A stretch of DNA of 64,000 nt from an uncultured Bacteroidota bacterium (GTDB taxonomy: Bacteria; Bacteroidota; Bacteroidia; Chitinophagales; Chitinophagaceae), in assembly GCA_903824665.1 (NCBI GenBank), contig CAIJXT010000020.1:41393-105392 (forward strand), given 5' to 3'. Positions 45,871 through 53,977 of this stretch are shown piece after piece (position 1 is the first letter of the stretch; every line of letters begins with the position of its first letter). A program made the position numbers and the translations under genes. The notes under the pieces were generated by a model. It saw only the letters and a program-made list of their open reading frames with translations, was not told the DNA's origin and made no database searches.

Positions 45871-47313
45871 CTAGTTGCTACCGTTTTTGGGTGGCGAGGC
45901 TATCACAGGCTGGTCAGAGTTGAGCGTCATTAGTTCATCTCCTGGTTCGTACCGCACACTCATCACTATCAGGCTCATCATCTCGTCTGTGCTGTTGGCC
46001 CCGCTCACTATCCGTTTGGGCGGGCTATATCTGTTCTCCGGGTTAGCCGCAGTATTATCATAGCTGGCCACTATTTTCACCAGTGCGCCCTTGGGCACCT
46101 TGATGGGCGAAGTTGGTTTATAGAATTCCTGCCACCTGAAGTCCCACTTTTTGATCCACACCAGCGGAATGGTATCTCCTGCCGGTGCTATCGCAAATGC
46201 TTTCATCTCCCTTCCCAGATAGTGCATATGCGGATTGAGCGCTATGTACGACTGATCCTCTCCCACCTCTGCTGTAATTACAAATGTGCTTACCGAATCG
46301 GGAGGCAATGATAGTGCTGGCTCAGGTTCCGCTATGCCGCCGCCGGTACCTATATTGTAGCTCTCTATCAACCGGGTTATAGGCCTGGGTGTAAAGAACA
46401 TATTAATTGACGATTGATCCACCAGCTCCACTGGCGTTGGGCCGTAGTGTATCTGCATGATCAGCACACCCTTATTGGGCAACTTAAAACCAAAACCCGG
46501 TGGCCAGGTGCGGGCTGTGGCACCCGGTACCCAGCCGTCATAATATAGTGGTGCAACCCTCGGAAAAAAATCGGGATACTCAAAACCACCTTCTGCCATA
46601 GGTGGTGGCAGTGGCGCACCAAAGTCAAAGCAGATCAGCATCTGGTATACTGTTGGCACCTGCTCCGGCAGCATAACGGGTGCCGGGATGACCTCCGTGG
46701 GTATAGCCTCATAAATGCGGTCATACTCGCTGGGCTCAGGAAACACCCATGTGTTGCTGTGGTGTACCGCTACCGGATTTCCCGGCGTGAACTCAAACGC
46801 CAGCACGTTGGTATCTGTGGGTATGCTATAGTGCATTATAAAGTAAGCAACTGTATCGGCATTATTACCGGGCACCTTAAATACCTCTGGCGCAGTTAGC
46901 ACCAGATCAGGCTGCCCCAGATTTGATGGCTTGCTGATCACCGGCATTGCCACGCCATCGCGCTCGTTGCCGGCCGGCGTACCCTTTGCTACCCACTCGG
47001 CTATCGCCGCCACCTCTGCTGCACTCAGTACCCGCTCGTCAGTAAAATGCCGGTAAGCGGTATCCGCCTTCCAGGGTGGCATGTAGCCTGTTCCAGTCAC
47101 ATGTTTTATCATGGCTGCGTGCTTGCGCACATCGTTGTAGCTGATCAGCGGAAACGGGCCGCTCTGTCCCGGCCGGTGACAACTGGTACAGTTGCGGAAT
47201 ATGGTCGGCTGTATATCCTTATAAAAAGTAACGCCTCCGTTCTTCTGTGCCAACGCCTGCACCACCGGCAAAAGCAGCATACAATACAGCCATGGTAGTA
47301 GTAGTTTTTTCAT
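45871..47313 (-). CDS. cytochrome c fused to a PHM-like copper monooxygenase domain
   Basis: The start at 47313 (MKKLLLPWLYCMLLLPVVQA) follows the redoxin stop by 4 bp; an ATG at 47328 would overlap it by 11. After the signal peptide, CTSCH (haem c motif) sits in TIFRNCTSCHRPGQSGPF with MPPW later as a candidate Met ligand. The remaining 370 residues resemble type II ascorbate-dependent copper monooxygenases (peptidylglycine and dopamine hydroxylase class): adjacent His in NPVAVHHSNTWVF, MQIHYGPTPVEL, LNPHMHYLGREMKAF and STDEMMSLIV, which match the HH, H, HMH and DEM copper-ligand pattern of that fold. It is predicted periplasmic. Substrate unknown. It is the last gene of a four-gene operon. 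Confidence 0.78.
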   Translation of the reverse strand: MKKLLLPWLYCMLLLPVVQALAQKNGGVTFYKDIQPTIFRNCTSCHRPGQSGPFPLISYNDVRKHAAMIKHVTGTGYMPPWKADTAYRHFTDERVLSAAEVAAIAEWVAKGTPAGNERDGVAMPVISKPSNLGQPDLVLTAPEVFKVPGNNADTVAYFIMHYSIPTDTNVLAFEFTPGNPVAVHHSNTWVFPEPSEYDRIYEAIPTEVIPAPVMLPEQVPTVYQMLICFDFGAPLPPPMAEGGFEYPDFFPRVAPLYYDGWVPGATARTWPPGFGFKLPNKGVLIMQIHYGPTPVELVDQSSINMFFTPRPITRLIESYNIGTGGGIAEPEPALSLPPDSVSTFVITAEVGEDQSYIALNPHMHYLGREMKAFAIAPAGDTIPLVWIKKWDFRWQEFYKPTSPIKVPKGALVKIVASYDNTAANPENRYSPPKRIVSGANSTDEMMSLIVMSVRYEPGDELMTLNSDQPVIASPPKNGSN

Positions 47314-47317
47314 CTGT

Positions 47318-47926
47318 CTATTTGCCATTCGCCATTGCTTTGGGTTGTTCTACCAGGCAGCCTATCGGCCGTGTTCTGGGCACTGTCACAACCGAGCCCT
47401 TCACCACCGCTGCTAGTGCATCTGCAAGATAGTGACCCGTAACACGGGCACTTTTCCGGCCCAGCTCCAGGTAGGCATTATCTATCGCTCCGGAATACAC
47501 GATCGCAAACCGGCTGTTCAGAACAAATACTTCGGGTGTTACTATGCCACCAAGATTGTTGGTGAGCGTGTACGCATCATCAACCAACAATGGAAAATTC
47601 ACCTGATATTTTTTACCAAATTCCGCCACCTCCTCCACACTGTAATAATCACCAGGAAAAACACCATAAAACACTACCCCTATTTTTGTGTACTCAACCG
47701 CAAGCCTGTTCAGCTCGCCCGTACATTGTTGCGAAATCGGACACTCCGGAGCCAGCAGCACAAAAACTGCTGCCTTCGCATCCCTGACCGTACCCATACT
47801 CATCATCCTGCCCGCTGTCGTTTTCAGCCTTATTCCTGCAAACGAAGTGGTATCCCTCCCGGCGCCACGCAACTGCTGCACAGCGCACACCACCATCATC
47901 ATACACAACAGCAACATTCTGTACAT
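47318..47926 (-). CDS. exported redoxin (AhpC/TSA, thioredoxin-like)
   Basis: The 202-residue protein has a signal peptide (MYRMLLLCMMMVVCAVQQLR) and a thioredoxin fold with APECPISQQCTGELNRLAVE, in which Cys-Pro and a later Cys replace the classic CxxC. It continues GVVFYGVFPGDYYSVEEV and NLGGIVTPEVFVLNSRFAIV with the cis-Pro in VTPEVF. In other bacteria this type of redoxin is found next to the cytochrome/PHM-like protein, so it may supply or protect electrons for that enzyme; this is inference. It lies 6 bp after the MORN gene and 4 bp before the copper-protein gene, so the three are tightly coupled. Confidence 0.78.
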   Translation of the reverse strand: MYRMLLLCMMMVVCAVQQLRGAGRDTTSFAGIRLKTTAGRMMSMGTVRDAKAAVFVLLAPECPISQQCTGELNRLAVEYTKIGVVFYGVFPGDYYSVEEVAEFGKKYQVNFPLLVDDAYTLTNNLGGIVTPEVFVLNSRFAIVYSGAIDNAYLELGRKSARVTGHYLADALAAVVKGSVVTVPRTRPIGCLVEQPKAMANGK

Positions 47927-47932
47927 ATCCGG

Positions 47933-49690
47933 TTACTTTTTGGGCTTCTTCTTCCCTTTGTATTTATTGCGTTCCCAGTATCCTTTCTTTACCAGCTTAC
48001 CACTGGCAGCGTAGCATTTGCCAAATCCGTCAAACATATCACTCTTGAATGTACCCACATACTTTACCACATTCTTCATCTCCTTCGGTTGCTTCCCTTC
48101 GGGCCACGTATAGGTGCCTTCACCGTCCATATGTCCGTAAGACCAGTTACCGGTATAGGTTTCTCCGGTAGTCCATGTTATGGTACCACTCCCATGCCTG
48201 CTGCCCCCCTGCCACGCACCGGTATATACACCATACTCATCGGTCATTTTCCCGTTGCCGTTCTTTTCGCCGTTTCGCCATTGTCCGTCATAGCTTTCGG
48301 CCAGACGGGTATATACTCCAGTGCCGCTTTTCTTCCCATCCAACCACTCACCATCATAGCGCTCTCCGTTTACCCCAATAAAAACACCCTTGCCGTTGCG
48401 TTTGTCTTCTACCCAGTCGCCGGTGTAGGTACCTTCAGCATCCGTATTAGTGCCTTTGCCGGTACGCTTGCCGTTGCGCATTTCGCCGGTAAAATTGTAT
48501 TGCCACCTATCATTCACCCACAGCCCCTCACGGATCAGCTTACCACTTTTGTCGTACTCCTTTCCTTCGCCATGCTTTTTATCGTCCTTCCACTGCCCCT
48601 CATAACGCCCGGTCGCAGTCGTTTCTGTACCGGTTCCTGAGCTGTAGTCATTCACCCAGTTGCCGGTATAAGTGCGCCCGTTCACCGATTTGTAGGTGCC
48701 CTGCCCGTTTCTTTTGTCGTTGCTGTAGTTGCCGGTATAGGTATCTCCGTTACTCCGTGTATACGTACCCTGACCCTCGCGCATACCCTCATTCCAGGTG
48801 CCGGTAAATGTGTTGCCGTCTTTATCCTTAAACGTTCCGGGGCCATGCTTCCTGCCATCTTTATATGCACCGTCGTAATAGTAGCTCCAGCTGCCATACT
48901 CCCAGTTGCCTTCTTTTACCAGCGTTCCGCTCTTATTGTACTGCTTACCCAGGCCGTGCTTCAGATCGTCTTTCCATTCCCCCTCATAGGTATTACCATC
49001 CAGGTCTTTTTCGGTGCCCTGTCCATTGCGCTTGCCATTGGCATAGGCTCCCGTATAGCCACATACATAGTTGTCGTCTTTCCAGTATCCATCATTGATC
49101 AGTGTACCTGCAGCATCATACAGTTTTCCGGCTCCGCTCTTCTTGTCATACGACCAGTTTCCCGAGTATTTGCCACCTGCAGCATAGGTCATCACACCAA
49201 ATCCATGTTTCGACCATCCGCTTACCTCACCCACATATTTATCTCCGTTGGGTGCTGTGATCGTACCCTTGCGGTAGGGCACATCATTCTTATAGTCGCC
49301 GGTAAACACATCACCATTCTTGTTGGCGAGATTGCCATTCTTTATCGGGTCTTCCACAACCTTCGCCCGCTCCTCGCTGCCGCTACTGTAGTAAGAATAT
49401 TTGTACGTCGATTTGGATGGTTTATCATCCGATGACTTGTAAGACGACTTATAGGGCGTGTAAGAATCGTTGGATCTATAGTAGTTGCTGCTATTATAAT
49501 TCGATTTATAGGGTGTATACGAACTTTTTACCGGAGGGGTATAGTACGTCTTCGGTGGCGTATACATATGGTAGTACGCCTTGTAATAACTGTTGTGCGG
49601 CAATGGCGGCACATACTGCGCCAGCACTTCCTGCGCCACGCAAATTGCCGGCAAAATCAAAAACAATTTCTTCAGATTGCAATTTTTCAT
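47933..49690 (-). CDS. secreted MORN-repeat protein
   Basis: The 585-residue protein has a signal peptide (MKNCNLKKLFLILPAICVAQ, ending EVLAQ), a Tyr/Ser/Lys-rich low-complexity linker to about residue 110 (SSYTPYKSNYNSSNYYRSND), then about 19 MORN repeats to the C-terminus. Each has a Y/F-x-G-x-W/Y-x-x-G-x-x-x-G-x-G core (for example GNTYEGEWKDDLKHGLGKQY). Several repeats are interrupted by longer Ser-Gly-Thr-Leu inserts, such as NKSGTLVKEGNWEYGSWSY. Extracytoplasmic MORN proteins form extended hairpin stacks and probably bind envelope ligands; the ligand is unknown. It is the second gene of the operon, 51 bp after the beta-barrel gene and 6 bp before the redoxin. Confidence 0.85.
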   Translation of the reverse strand: MKNCNLKKLFLILPAICVAQEVLAQYVPPLPHNSYYKAYYHMYTPPKTYYTPPVKSSYTPYKSNYNSSNYYRSNDSYTPYKSSYKSSDDKPSKSTYKYSYYSSGSEERAKVVEDPIKNGNLANKNGDVFTGDYKNDVPYRKGTITAPNGDKYVGEVSGWSKHGFGVMTYAAGGKYSGNWSYDKKSGAGKLYDAAGTLINDGYWKDDNYVCGYTGAYANGKRNGQGTEKDLDGNTYEGEWKDDLKHGLGKQYNKSGTLVKEGNWEYGSWSYYYDGAYKDGRKHGPGTFKDKDGNTFTGTWNEGMREGQGTYTRSNGDTYTGNYSNDKRNGQGTYKSVNGRTYTGNWVNDYSSGTGTETTATGRYEGQWKDDKKHGEGKEYDKSGKLIREGLWVNDRWQYNFTGEMRNGKRTGKGTNTDAEGTYTGDWVEDKRNGKGVFIGVNGERYDGEWLDGKKSGTGVYTRLAESYDGQWRNGEKNGNGKMTDEYGVYTGAWQGGSRHGSGTITWTTGETYTGNWSYGHMDGEGTYTWPEGKQPKEMKNVVKYVGTFKSDMFDGFGKCYAASGKLVKKGYWERNKYKGKKKPKK

Positions 49691-49741
49691 AAATATCCTG
49701 ATGATTGACGTTTGTTAATAGCTGCTACAATCAGCAAAGTG

Positions 49742-50497
49742 TTAAAAAACCCTGCCTATGCTCACCTGGTACCAGTTTGTTTGTACTGCCGACGAGGTAG
49801 CAATACCATTGCTGAACTGCTGATTGTTCTTGGTATACCCCAATCCGTAGTACACCTTTCTGTTCTTTACATACTTCAGCTCTACTGCACTCAATCCGCC
49901 AAACGAGTACTCACCCATGAAGTGCCCGAACCGCACACGCGCCTTCGAATACCGGTCGGTCTCAGGGCTGAAGACTGACTTCACATACAGGTAGTAACTG
50001 TAGCCCACATCTATTTTGCTGTTGATACGAAATGCGGTAGCAATAGCAGCCTGATAATTGAAGTAAAAATCGATGCTGGTTTCCTGCGAGGGCGACGGCA
50101 CCGCGTAGTTGGTGGCATCAATGGTGGCACCTCCACGCTTCATACCAAAGTCAAACGTATTCTGAAACCCTATCTTGAAGCGTTTGTTACGTTTGTATTT
50201 TTTTGCCAGAAAATAATTGCTCAGTATACTTTCCTGCAGGTGAAACATTGCATACTGACCACTGCTTTCCACATCCAGCGGCAGTGTACCCGTCTGCTTC
50301 ACCGTCGCTGTTTTATTGATGTAGCCCAGCGAAAAATTCCAGTCGAAAAGCCCCATGCTGCCGGCAGAGTTGGCCCTGTATTTGGGTGCTTTCACCATCT
50401 TCAGTGTGGGCTCTGGTACGTCTGGTTTCTTCAGCGATTGGCCCTGTGCCGCCAACCCGCATAGGATCACCTGCAAAAACAAAATGATTTTTCTCAT
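49742..50497 (-). CDS. predicted outer-membrane beta-barrel protein
   Basis: The start at 50497 (MRKIILFLQVILCGLAAQGQ) is chosen: the upstream in-frame Met at 50563 lies inside the -7 promoter box. The mature 230 residues alternate hydrophobic and polar residues in about ten strands (FDWNFSLGYINKTATV; RFGHFMGEYSFGGLSAVEL), and the last residue is Phe in QVSIGRVF, the typical terminus for BAM-inserted barrels. I do not recognise a named family. It is the first gene of the operon with the MORN, redoxin and copper-protein genes, so it may be the outer-membrane element of that system. Confidence 0.7.
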   Translation of the reverse strand: MRKIILFLQVILCGLAAQGQSLKKPDVPEPTLKMVKAPKYRANSAGSMGLFDWNFSLGYINKTATVKQTGTLPLDVESSGQYAMFHLQESILSNYFLAKKYKRNKRFKIGFQNTFDFGMKRGGATIDATNYAVPSPSQETSIDFYFNYQAAIATAFRINSKIDVGYSYYLYVKSVFSPETDRYSKARVRFGHFMGEYSFGGLSAVELKYVKNRKVYYGLGYTKNNQQFSNGIATSSAVQTNWYQVSIGRVF

Positions 50498-50562
50498 GTA
50501 GTTCGTTTGATAACCGGCAGGTTCCATACCATCAGCAAACAATGCAGTCCCTGCCACATTCA

Positions 50563-50593
50563 CAAAACTACAATTGCACCTGCCGGTGTCAAT
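50563..50593 (-). promoter_or_regulatory. Bacteroidota-type promoter of the four-gene operon
   Basis: On the minus strand ATTG (50593-50590) and TAGTTTTG (50570-50563) are 19 bp apart; the -7 box is exact and the -33 box has one mismatch. The leader to the start at 50497 is about 60 bases. Confidence 0.65.
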
Positions 50594-50610
50594 ACCACTT
50601 TAGTGGTATT
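50591..50610. repeat. inverted repeat overlapping the operon -33 box
   Basis: AATACCACT and AGTGGTATT form 9-bp arms with a 2-bp centre (TT). Its promoter-proximal end shares bases with the -33 box (50590-50593), the place where an activator or repressor would act. No known regulator site is recognised. Confidence 0.55.
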
Positions 50611-51210
50611 TGTGTTCCCCAAATCACGCAACAGATCGTCACAATTGCTACCTGAAGCTGGCCAGGTAATCGGTGTGCGGATACTCGTAGCAACAGCGGT
50701 AGACGTGTCGTGAGCCCAAAATTGCGCACTGTGCGCAATTTTTTTTGCAGCAAAGGACAAAATCATATAATCAATTGACTATCAATACATTGCAACTCTG
50801 TCTAGGCTCATGTTTTTGCGCAAAAATTGCGCACTTTCTTCCTGCGCAGCATATAATAATAATTTCAATAACTATATCGATTTGGCGTCTGATATGAATA
50901 TCGGCAAGAATGCCGAAATGCCCAAAATGAATATTTATGATAAACAGCCTGCTGTACATGATAAAAAAAAGTCGAGGGGCTTGATGCACCACAAAAACTG
51001 TGGAAAAAGCCCATGCAAAGCGGATATACAAAAGAAAAAGGGATGGTGCAGCGATAGTGTTGTACAAAGTGGGATGGCTTATTATTTTAAAATAACCAAC
51101 CTGCCTCCTGCGGAAGGCAATTCAAAATGAATAAGGCGTTTGAATCCTAAAATAACGAGCCGGATTTCGAACAGAAAACACAATAACTTTAAGCCGACTA
51201 AACCACATAT
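50611..51210. other. 600-bp non-coding stretch with repeated 12-mers
   Basis: Apart from a 106-codon reading frame at 50810-51130 that looks non-coding, no gene is visible. Three exact copies of a 12-mer and a nearby 14-bp palindrome are listed separately. This is the largest gene-free region of the window. Confidence 0.55.
50718..50834. repeat. three copies of AAAATTGCGCAC, two forming a perfect palindrome
   Basis: AAAATTGCGCAC occurs at 50718-50729, inverted at 50731-50742 (one-base centre, so a 25-bp palindrome) and direct again at 50823-50834. Copies one and three are 105 bp apart. The third abuts the 14-bp palindrome TTTTTGCGCAAAAA at 50813-50826. The first palindrome is followed by a run of T on the plus strand and could instead be a terminator, but no plus-strand gene precedes it. 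Confidence 0.6.
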
Positions 51211-52029
51211 ATGCAACTTACTCCAAAACGTTGCAACAGATCCTGGTATACCGCGCTCATCGCGAAAGTGGCATTGATAACCTGCTTGCTACTGAGCAGC
51301 ACCTACACCCATGCCCAGCGGGTATTACTTGCCGGCGACTCGCTAACCGTTAAAGAAAATGACATTGAGTTTTTGTTTGTACATGGGGGCTCCTTCGTTA
51401 TGGGCAGTAATAATCTGGATGAAGAGATGCCTGCCCACAATGTAGCTGTCCGCGGTTTTTACCTCAGCAAATACGAGATCACCCAGCGGATATGGAAAAC
51501 AGTAATGGGGTACAATGAAAGCGAACACCTCAACTGCGAAGACTGTCCGGTAGAAAATGTCTCGTGGAATGAGATACAACGGTTCATTGGCAAACTGTCC
51601 CAAAAAACAGGCAAACATTATCGGCTGCCCACAGAAGCAGAATGGGAGTTTGCTGCCAGCGGAGGCATCTATTCGAAACACTATATTTATGCAGGCAGTA
51701 ATGATGCCGAAGCAGTAGCATGGTATTGGGGCAATGGCAAGGGTAAAACACATCCGGTAGGGCAAAAAAAACCGAACGAACTGGGCTTCTTTGATATGTC
51801 TGGCAACGTGGAAGAATGGTGCAATGATTGGTGGGATTACCACTTCTACAGCCGCTCACCGGTCAGCAACCCTCAGGGGCCGGCATCCGGCACTAAGAAG
51901 GTAGTGCGTGGCGGCGACTTTTCGATACCTGCTCCGGGAGTAACCATAAAGTGCCGGGCAGTGTATGGTCAGGAACCAGATCTTGTAGGGAAATATTACG
52001 GATTCAGGCTGGCGCGCGATTGCCAGTAG
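51211..52029 (+). CDS. formylglycine-generating-enzyme-like (SUMF1/GldJ-GldK family) protein
   Basis: The 272-residue exported protein (signal peptide near residues 12-30, ALIAKVALITCLLLSSTYTH) has the FGE-sulfatase fold: GGSFVMGSNNLDEEMPAH, GFYLSKYEITQRIWKTVMG, PVENVSWNEIQRFIGKL, YRLPTEAEWEFAASGG, FDMSGNVEEWCNDWWDYHF and VVRGGDFS with YYGFRLARDC at the end. The two active-site cysteines of true formylglycine-generating enzymes, which follow the RGG motif, are absent (the site reads GDFSIPAPGV). It is thus a fold homologue, of the kind that includes the gliding proteins GldJ/GldK. Its role is open. A TAACTTTA (51184-51191) lies 19 bp upstream. Confidence 0.8.
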   Translation: MQLTPKRCNRSWYTALIAKVALITCLLLSSTYTHAQRVLLAGDSLTVKENDIEFLFVHGGSFVMGSNNLDEEMPAHNVAVRGFYLSKYEITQRIWKTVMGYNESEHLNCEDCPVENVSWNEIQRFIGKLSQKTGKHYRLPTEAEWEFAASGGIYSKHYIYAGSNDAEAVAWYWGNGKGKTHPVGQKKPNELGFFDMSGNVEEWCNDWWDYHFYSRSPVSNPQGPASGTKKVVRGGDFSIPAPGVTIKCRAVYGQEPDLVGKYYGFRLARDCQ

Positions 52030-52144
52030 TCGCTGCCGGTGCATTGATCACTCATTCCTGCTTCCCACAAACCACAACAGCGACACCCACCGGGCATCGC
52101 TGTTGAATATACTTGCTGTTGCAGCTGCAAAAAAGATTCCGTTT

Positions 52145-53833
52145 TTACTTCATTGCCGCCAGTACTATGTTCCATGCCTCCTGCTCCTTGGTGTCGGCAG
52201 CGGCATTTATTTCTTCTGCTTTTAGCAGCAGTGGTTGCACCTCCGGGTGCTCCTTCAGGTCCTGCGCATTTATTTTCACATTCAGGTAGCAGCCTTTTAC
52301 AGCAGTTCTGGCGCATAGTGCACCTACGCCGGCATCGCTCACACTGTTGGGGTTGCCCTTGGCAGCCATCTCTATGGCCAGGTCCATGGCTTGCAGCGCT
52401 ACCTCCATCGTACGGAACGGTATCTTTATTGCATAAATGGTAGCCGCCTCTATGGCTGCTTTGCGGGCTGCCTTTTCTTCATCGGTTCCCTTCGGCATGC
52501 CAAACGCCGCCATGATGGCGTTAAAGGCATTGGTATCTTCATCTACCAGGTACAGTAGTTCGGTCATCAGTGCCTGCCCTGCGGCAGCATGGTCGCTGAA
52601 CTCTTTCCACCGGCTGTCCCAACCCTTCTTGTGCGACGACAGGTTGGCCACCATTGTACCCAGTGCCGCACCCATAGCCCCGCACAGTGCCGACACCGAT
52701 CCGCCACCAGGCGCCGGCGATTCGCTGGCTGTTTCCTGCGCAAATCTGGTCACCGTCATATCTACCAGTTTCCTGGCATTGGTATCCCTAAGCCTGTATT
52801 CTATGATTTTCTTCTGTGGGTCAAAGGGGCCCAACTCGTCCAGCCCCAGCGACTTTATGGCTATCCGCACCAGCTCTGCCTCTCCCACTCCTATGCTACG
52901 CTCCTGCTTCAGCAGGAAGTACTTGCCGGCCTCAACCAGTGCCTGCAGCGGCACCAGCCCAACGAGCTCGCTGCCCGTAACACGCATGCCCCGTGCCGCC
53001 GCGCGGTCGCACGCGGTATCGAACACGATATGCAGTGGTGTGGTATTCATGTTAGTGAGGTTAATAGATATCTGAGCTACACCATACTCTTCTATAAACC
53101 AGCCTATTGCTTTTACATTTTTGAGCAGGCCCGGCGTCCAAACAGGGTCTCCATTAGGGTCTTTCACGGTTTTGCCCTTTTCGTCTTTCTGCTGCCTGCC
53201 CTTCTCCCGGATATCAAATGCCACGGCATTAGCCCTTCTGGTAGAGGTAGTGTTGAGATTGACATTGTATGCGATCAAAAAATCGCGTGCGCCTATCACC
53301 GTGGCGCCGCTCTGTGCGTTGAACTTTGCCAGACCGTAGTCGGGCTTCCACTCTTCTTTTACAATTTTTGCCGGCAACCCTTCATACTCGCCACTCCTTA
53401 TCTCTGCCAGATTGCGGCGATATTCGGCAGTTGCAGCATATTCGTAGAGGTATACGGGTATTCCGGCATCCCTGCCTACGCGCTCGCCCAGCTTTCTTGC
53501 AAACTCTACTGTTTCTGCCATAGTGATGCCCGAAATAGGTATCAGCGGGCACACATCGGTCGCTCCCATCCGCGGATGCTCGCCGGTATGATTGCGCATA
53601 TCTATCAGTTCGCCGGCCTTCTTTATTGCCAGGTATGCAGCCTCTATCACTGCATACGGGTTTCCCACAAAGGTCACCACAGTGCGGTTGGTAGCCTTGC
53701 CGGGGTCCACATCCAGCAGCCGCACACCTTCCACTTTTTCTATTTCCGCGGTGATCTGGTTAATGATATTCATGTCGCGTCCTTCGCTGAAGTTAGGCAC
53801 GCACTCTATTATGGCATTAGAGAAGTCTTTCAT
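52145..53833 (-). CDS. ftcD: glutamate formimidoyltransferase/cyclodeaminase fusion
   Basis: The start at 53833 (MKDFSNAIIECVPNFSEGRD) is chosen because a -7 box lies 20 bp upstream, between it and a Met at 53878. The 562-residue enzyme has the transferase half (residues 1 to about 330; catalytic-region motif NHTGEHPRMGATDVCP, then AVAFDIREKGRQQKDEKGK) and the formiminotetrahydrofolate cyclodeaminase half (about 350-562; SPAPGGGSVSALCGAMGAAL, PFRTMEVALQAMDL). Both halves are complete. It transfers the formimino group of formiminoglutamate to tetrahydrofolate and deaminates the product in histidine breakdown. No other hut gene is nearby. Confidence 0.93.
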   Translation of the reverse strand: MKDFSNAIIECVPNFSEGRDMNIINQITAEIEKVEGVRLLDVDPGKATNRTVVTFVGNPYAVIEAAYLAIKKAGELIDMRNHTGEHPRMGATDVCPLIPISGITMAETVEFARKLGERVGRDAGIPVYLYEYAATAEYRRNLAEIRSGEYEGLPAKIVKEEWKPDYGLAKFNAQSGATVIGARDFLIAYNVNLNTTSTRRANAVAFDIREKGRQQKDEKGKTVKDPNGDPVWTPGLLKNVKAIGWFIEEYGVAQISINLTNMNTTPLHIVFDTACDRAAARGMRVTGSELVGLVPLQALVEAGKYFLLKQERSIGVGEAELVRIAIKSLGLDELGPFDPQKKIIEYRLRDTNARKLVDMTVTRFAQETASESPAPGGGSVSALCGAMGAALGTMVANLSSHKKGWDSRWKEFSDHAAAGQALMTELLYLVDEDTNAFNAIMAAFGMPKGTDEEKAARKAAIEAATIYAIKIPFRTMEVALQAMDLAIEMAAKGNPNSVSDAGVGALCARTAVKGCYLNVKINAQDLKEHPEVQPLLLKAEEINAAADTKEQEAWNIVLAAMK

Positions 53834-53853
53834 CGTGGTTGTTGTTGTGGGTG

Positions 53854-53861
53854 CAAAAATA
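53854..53861 (-). promoter_or_regulatory. -7 promoter box for ftcD
   Basis: On the minus strand this reads TATTTTTG, an exact match 20 bp before the ATG at 53833. A TTTG lies 14 bp upstream (53879-53876), shorter than usual. Confidence 0.5.
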
Positions 53862-53912
53862 GTAGAAGTGCGAGACAAAGACTTAAGCCGTTAGAATATT
53901 TAAAGTATTTAA

Positions 53913-53920
53913 TACATTTG
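53913..53920 (+). promoter_or_regulatory. -7 promoter box for the S41 peptidase
   Basis: TACATTTG is an exact match, 57 bp before the ATG at 53978. No clear -33 box; TTAG at 53891-53894 is a poor candidate. Confidence 0.4.
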
Positions 53921-53977
53921 TATGCCAGATGCAACCTGTCGGTAACTGTATAACGTTAACCATAAATACCTATTTGC

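Noticed and set aside
47432..48640. A 402-codon open frame on the plus strand
   Set aside because: Antisense to the MORN and redoxin genes, which have clear repeats and a redoxin motif; composition is His/Pro-rich with no family.
50810..51130. A 106-codon open frame on the plus strand
   Set aside because: Lys/Asn-rich with no domain, signal peptide or promoter in front of it, and its start lies inside the repeated 12-mer region; I treat it as chance but cannot exclude a small gene.
52589..53953. A 454-codon open frame on the plus strand
   Set aside because: It lies antisense to the complete, motif-rich ftcD and has atypical Cys/His-rich content with no domain; it is a shadow frame.
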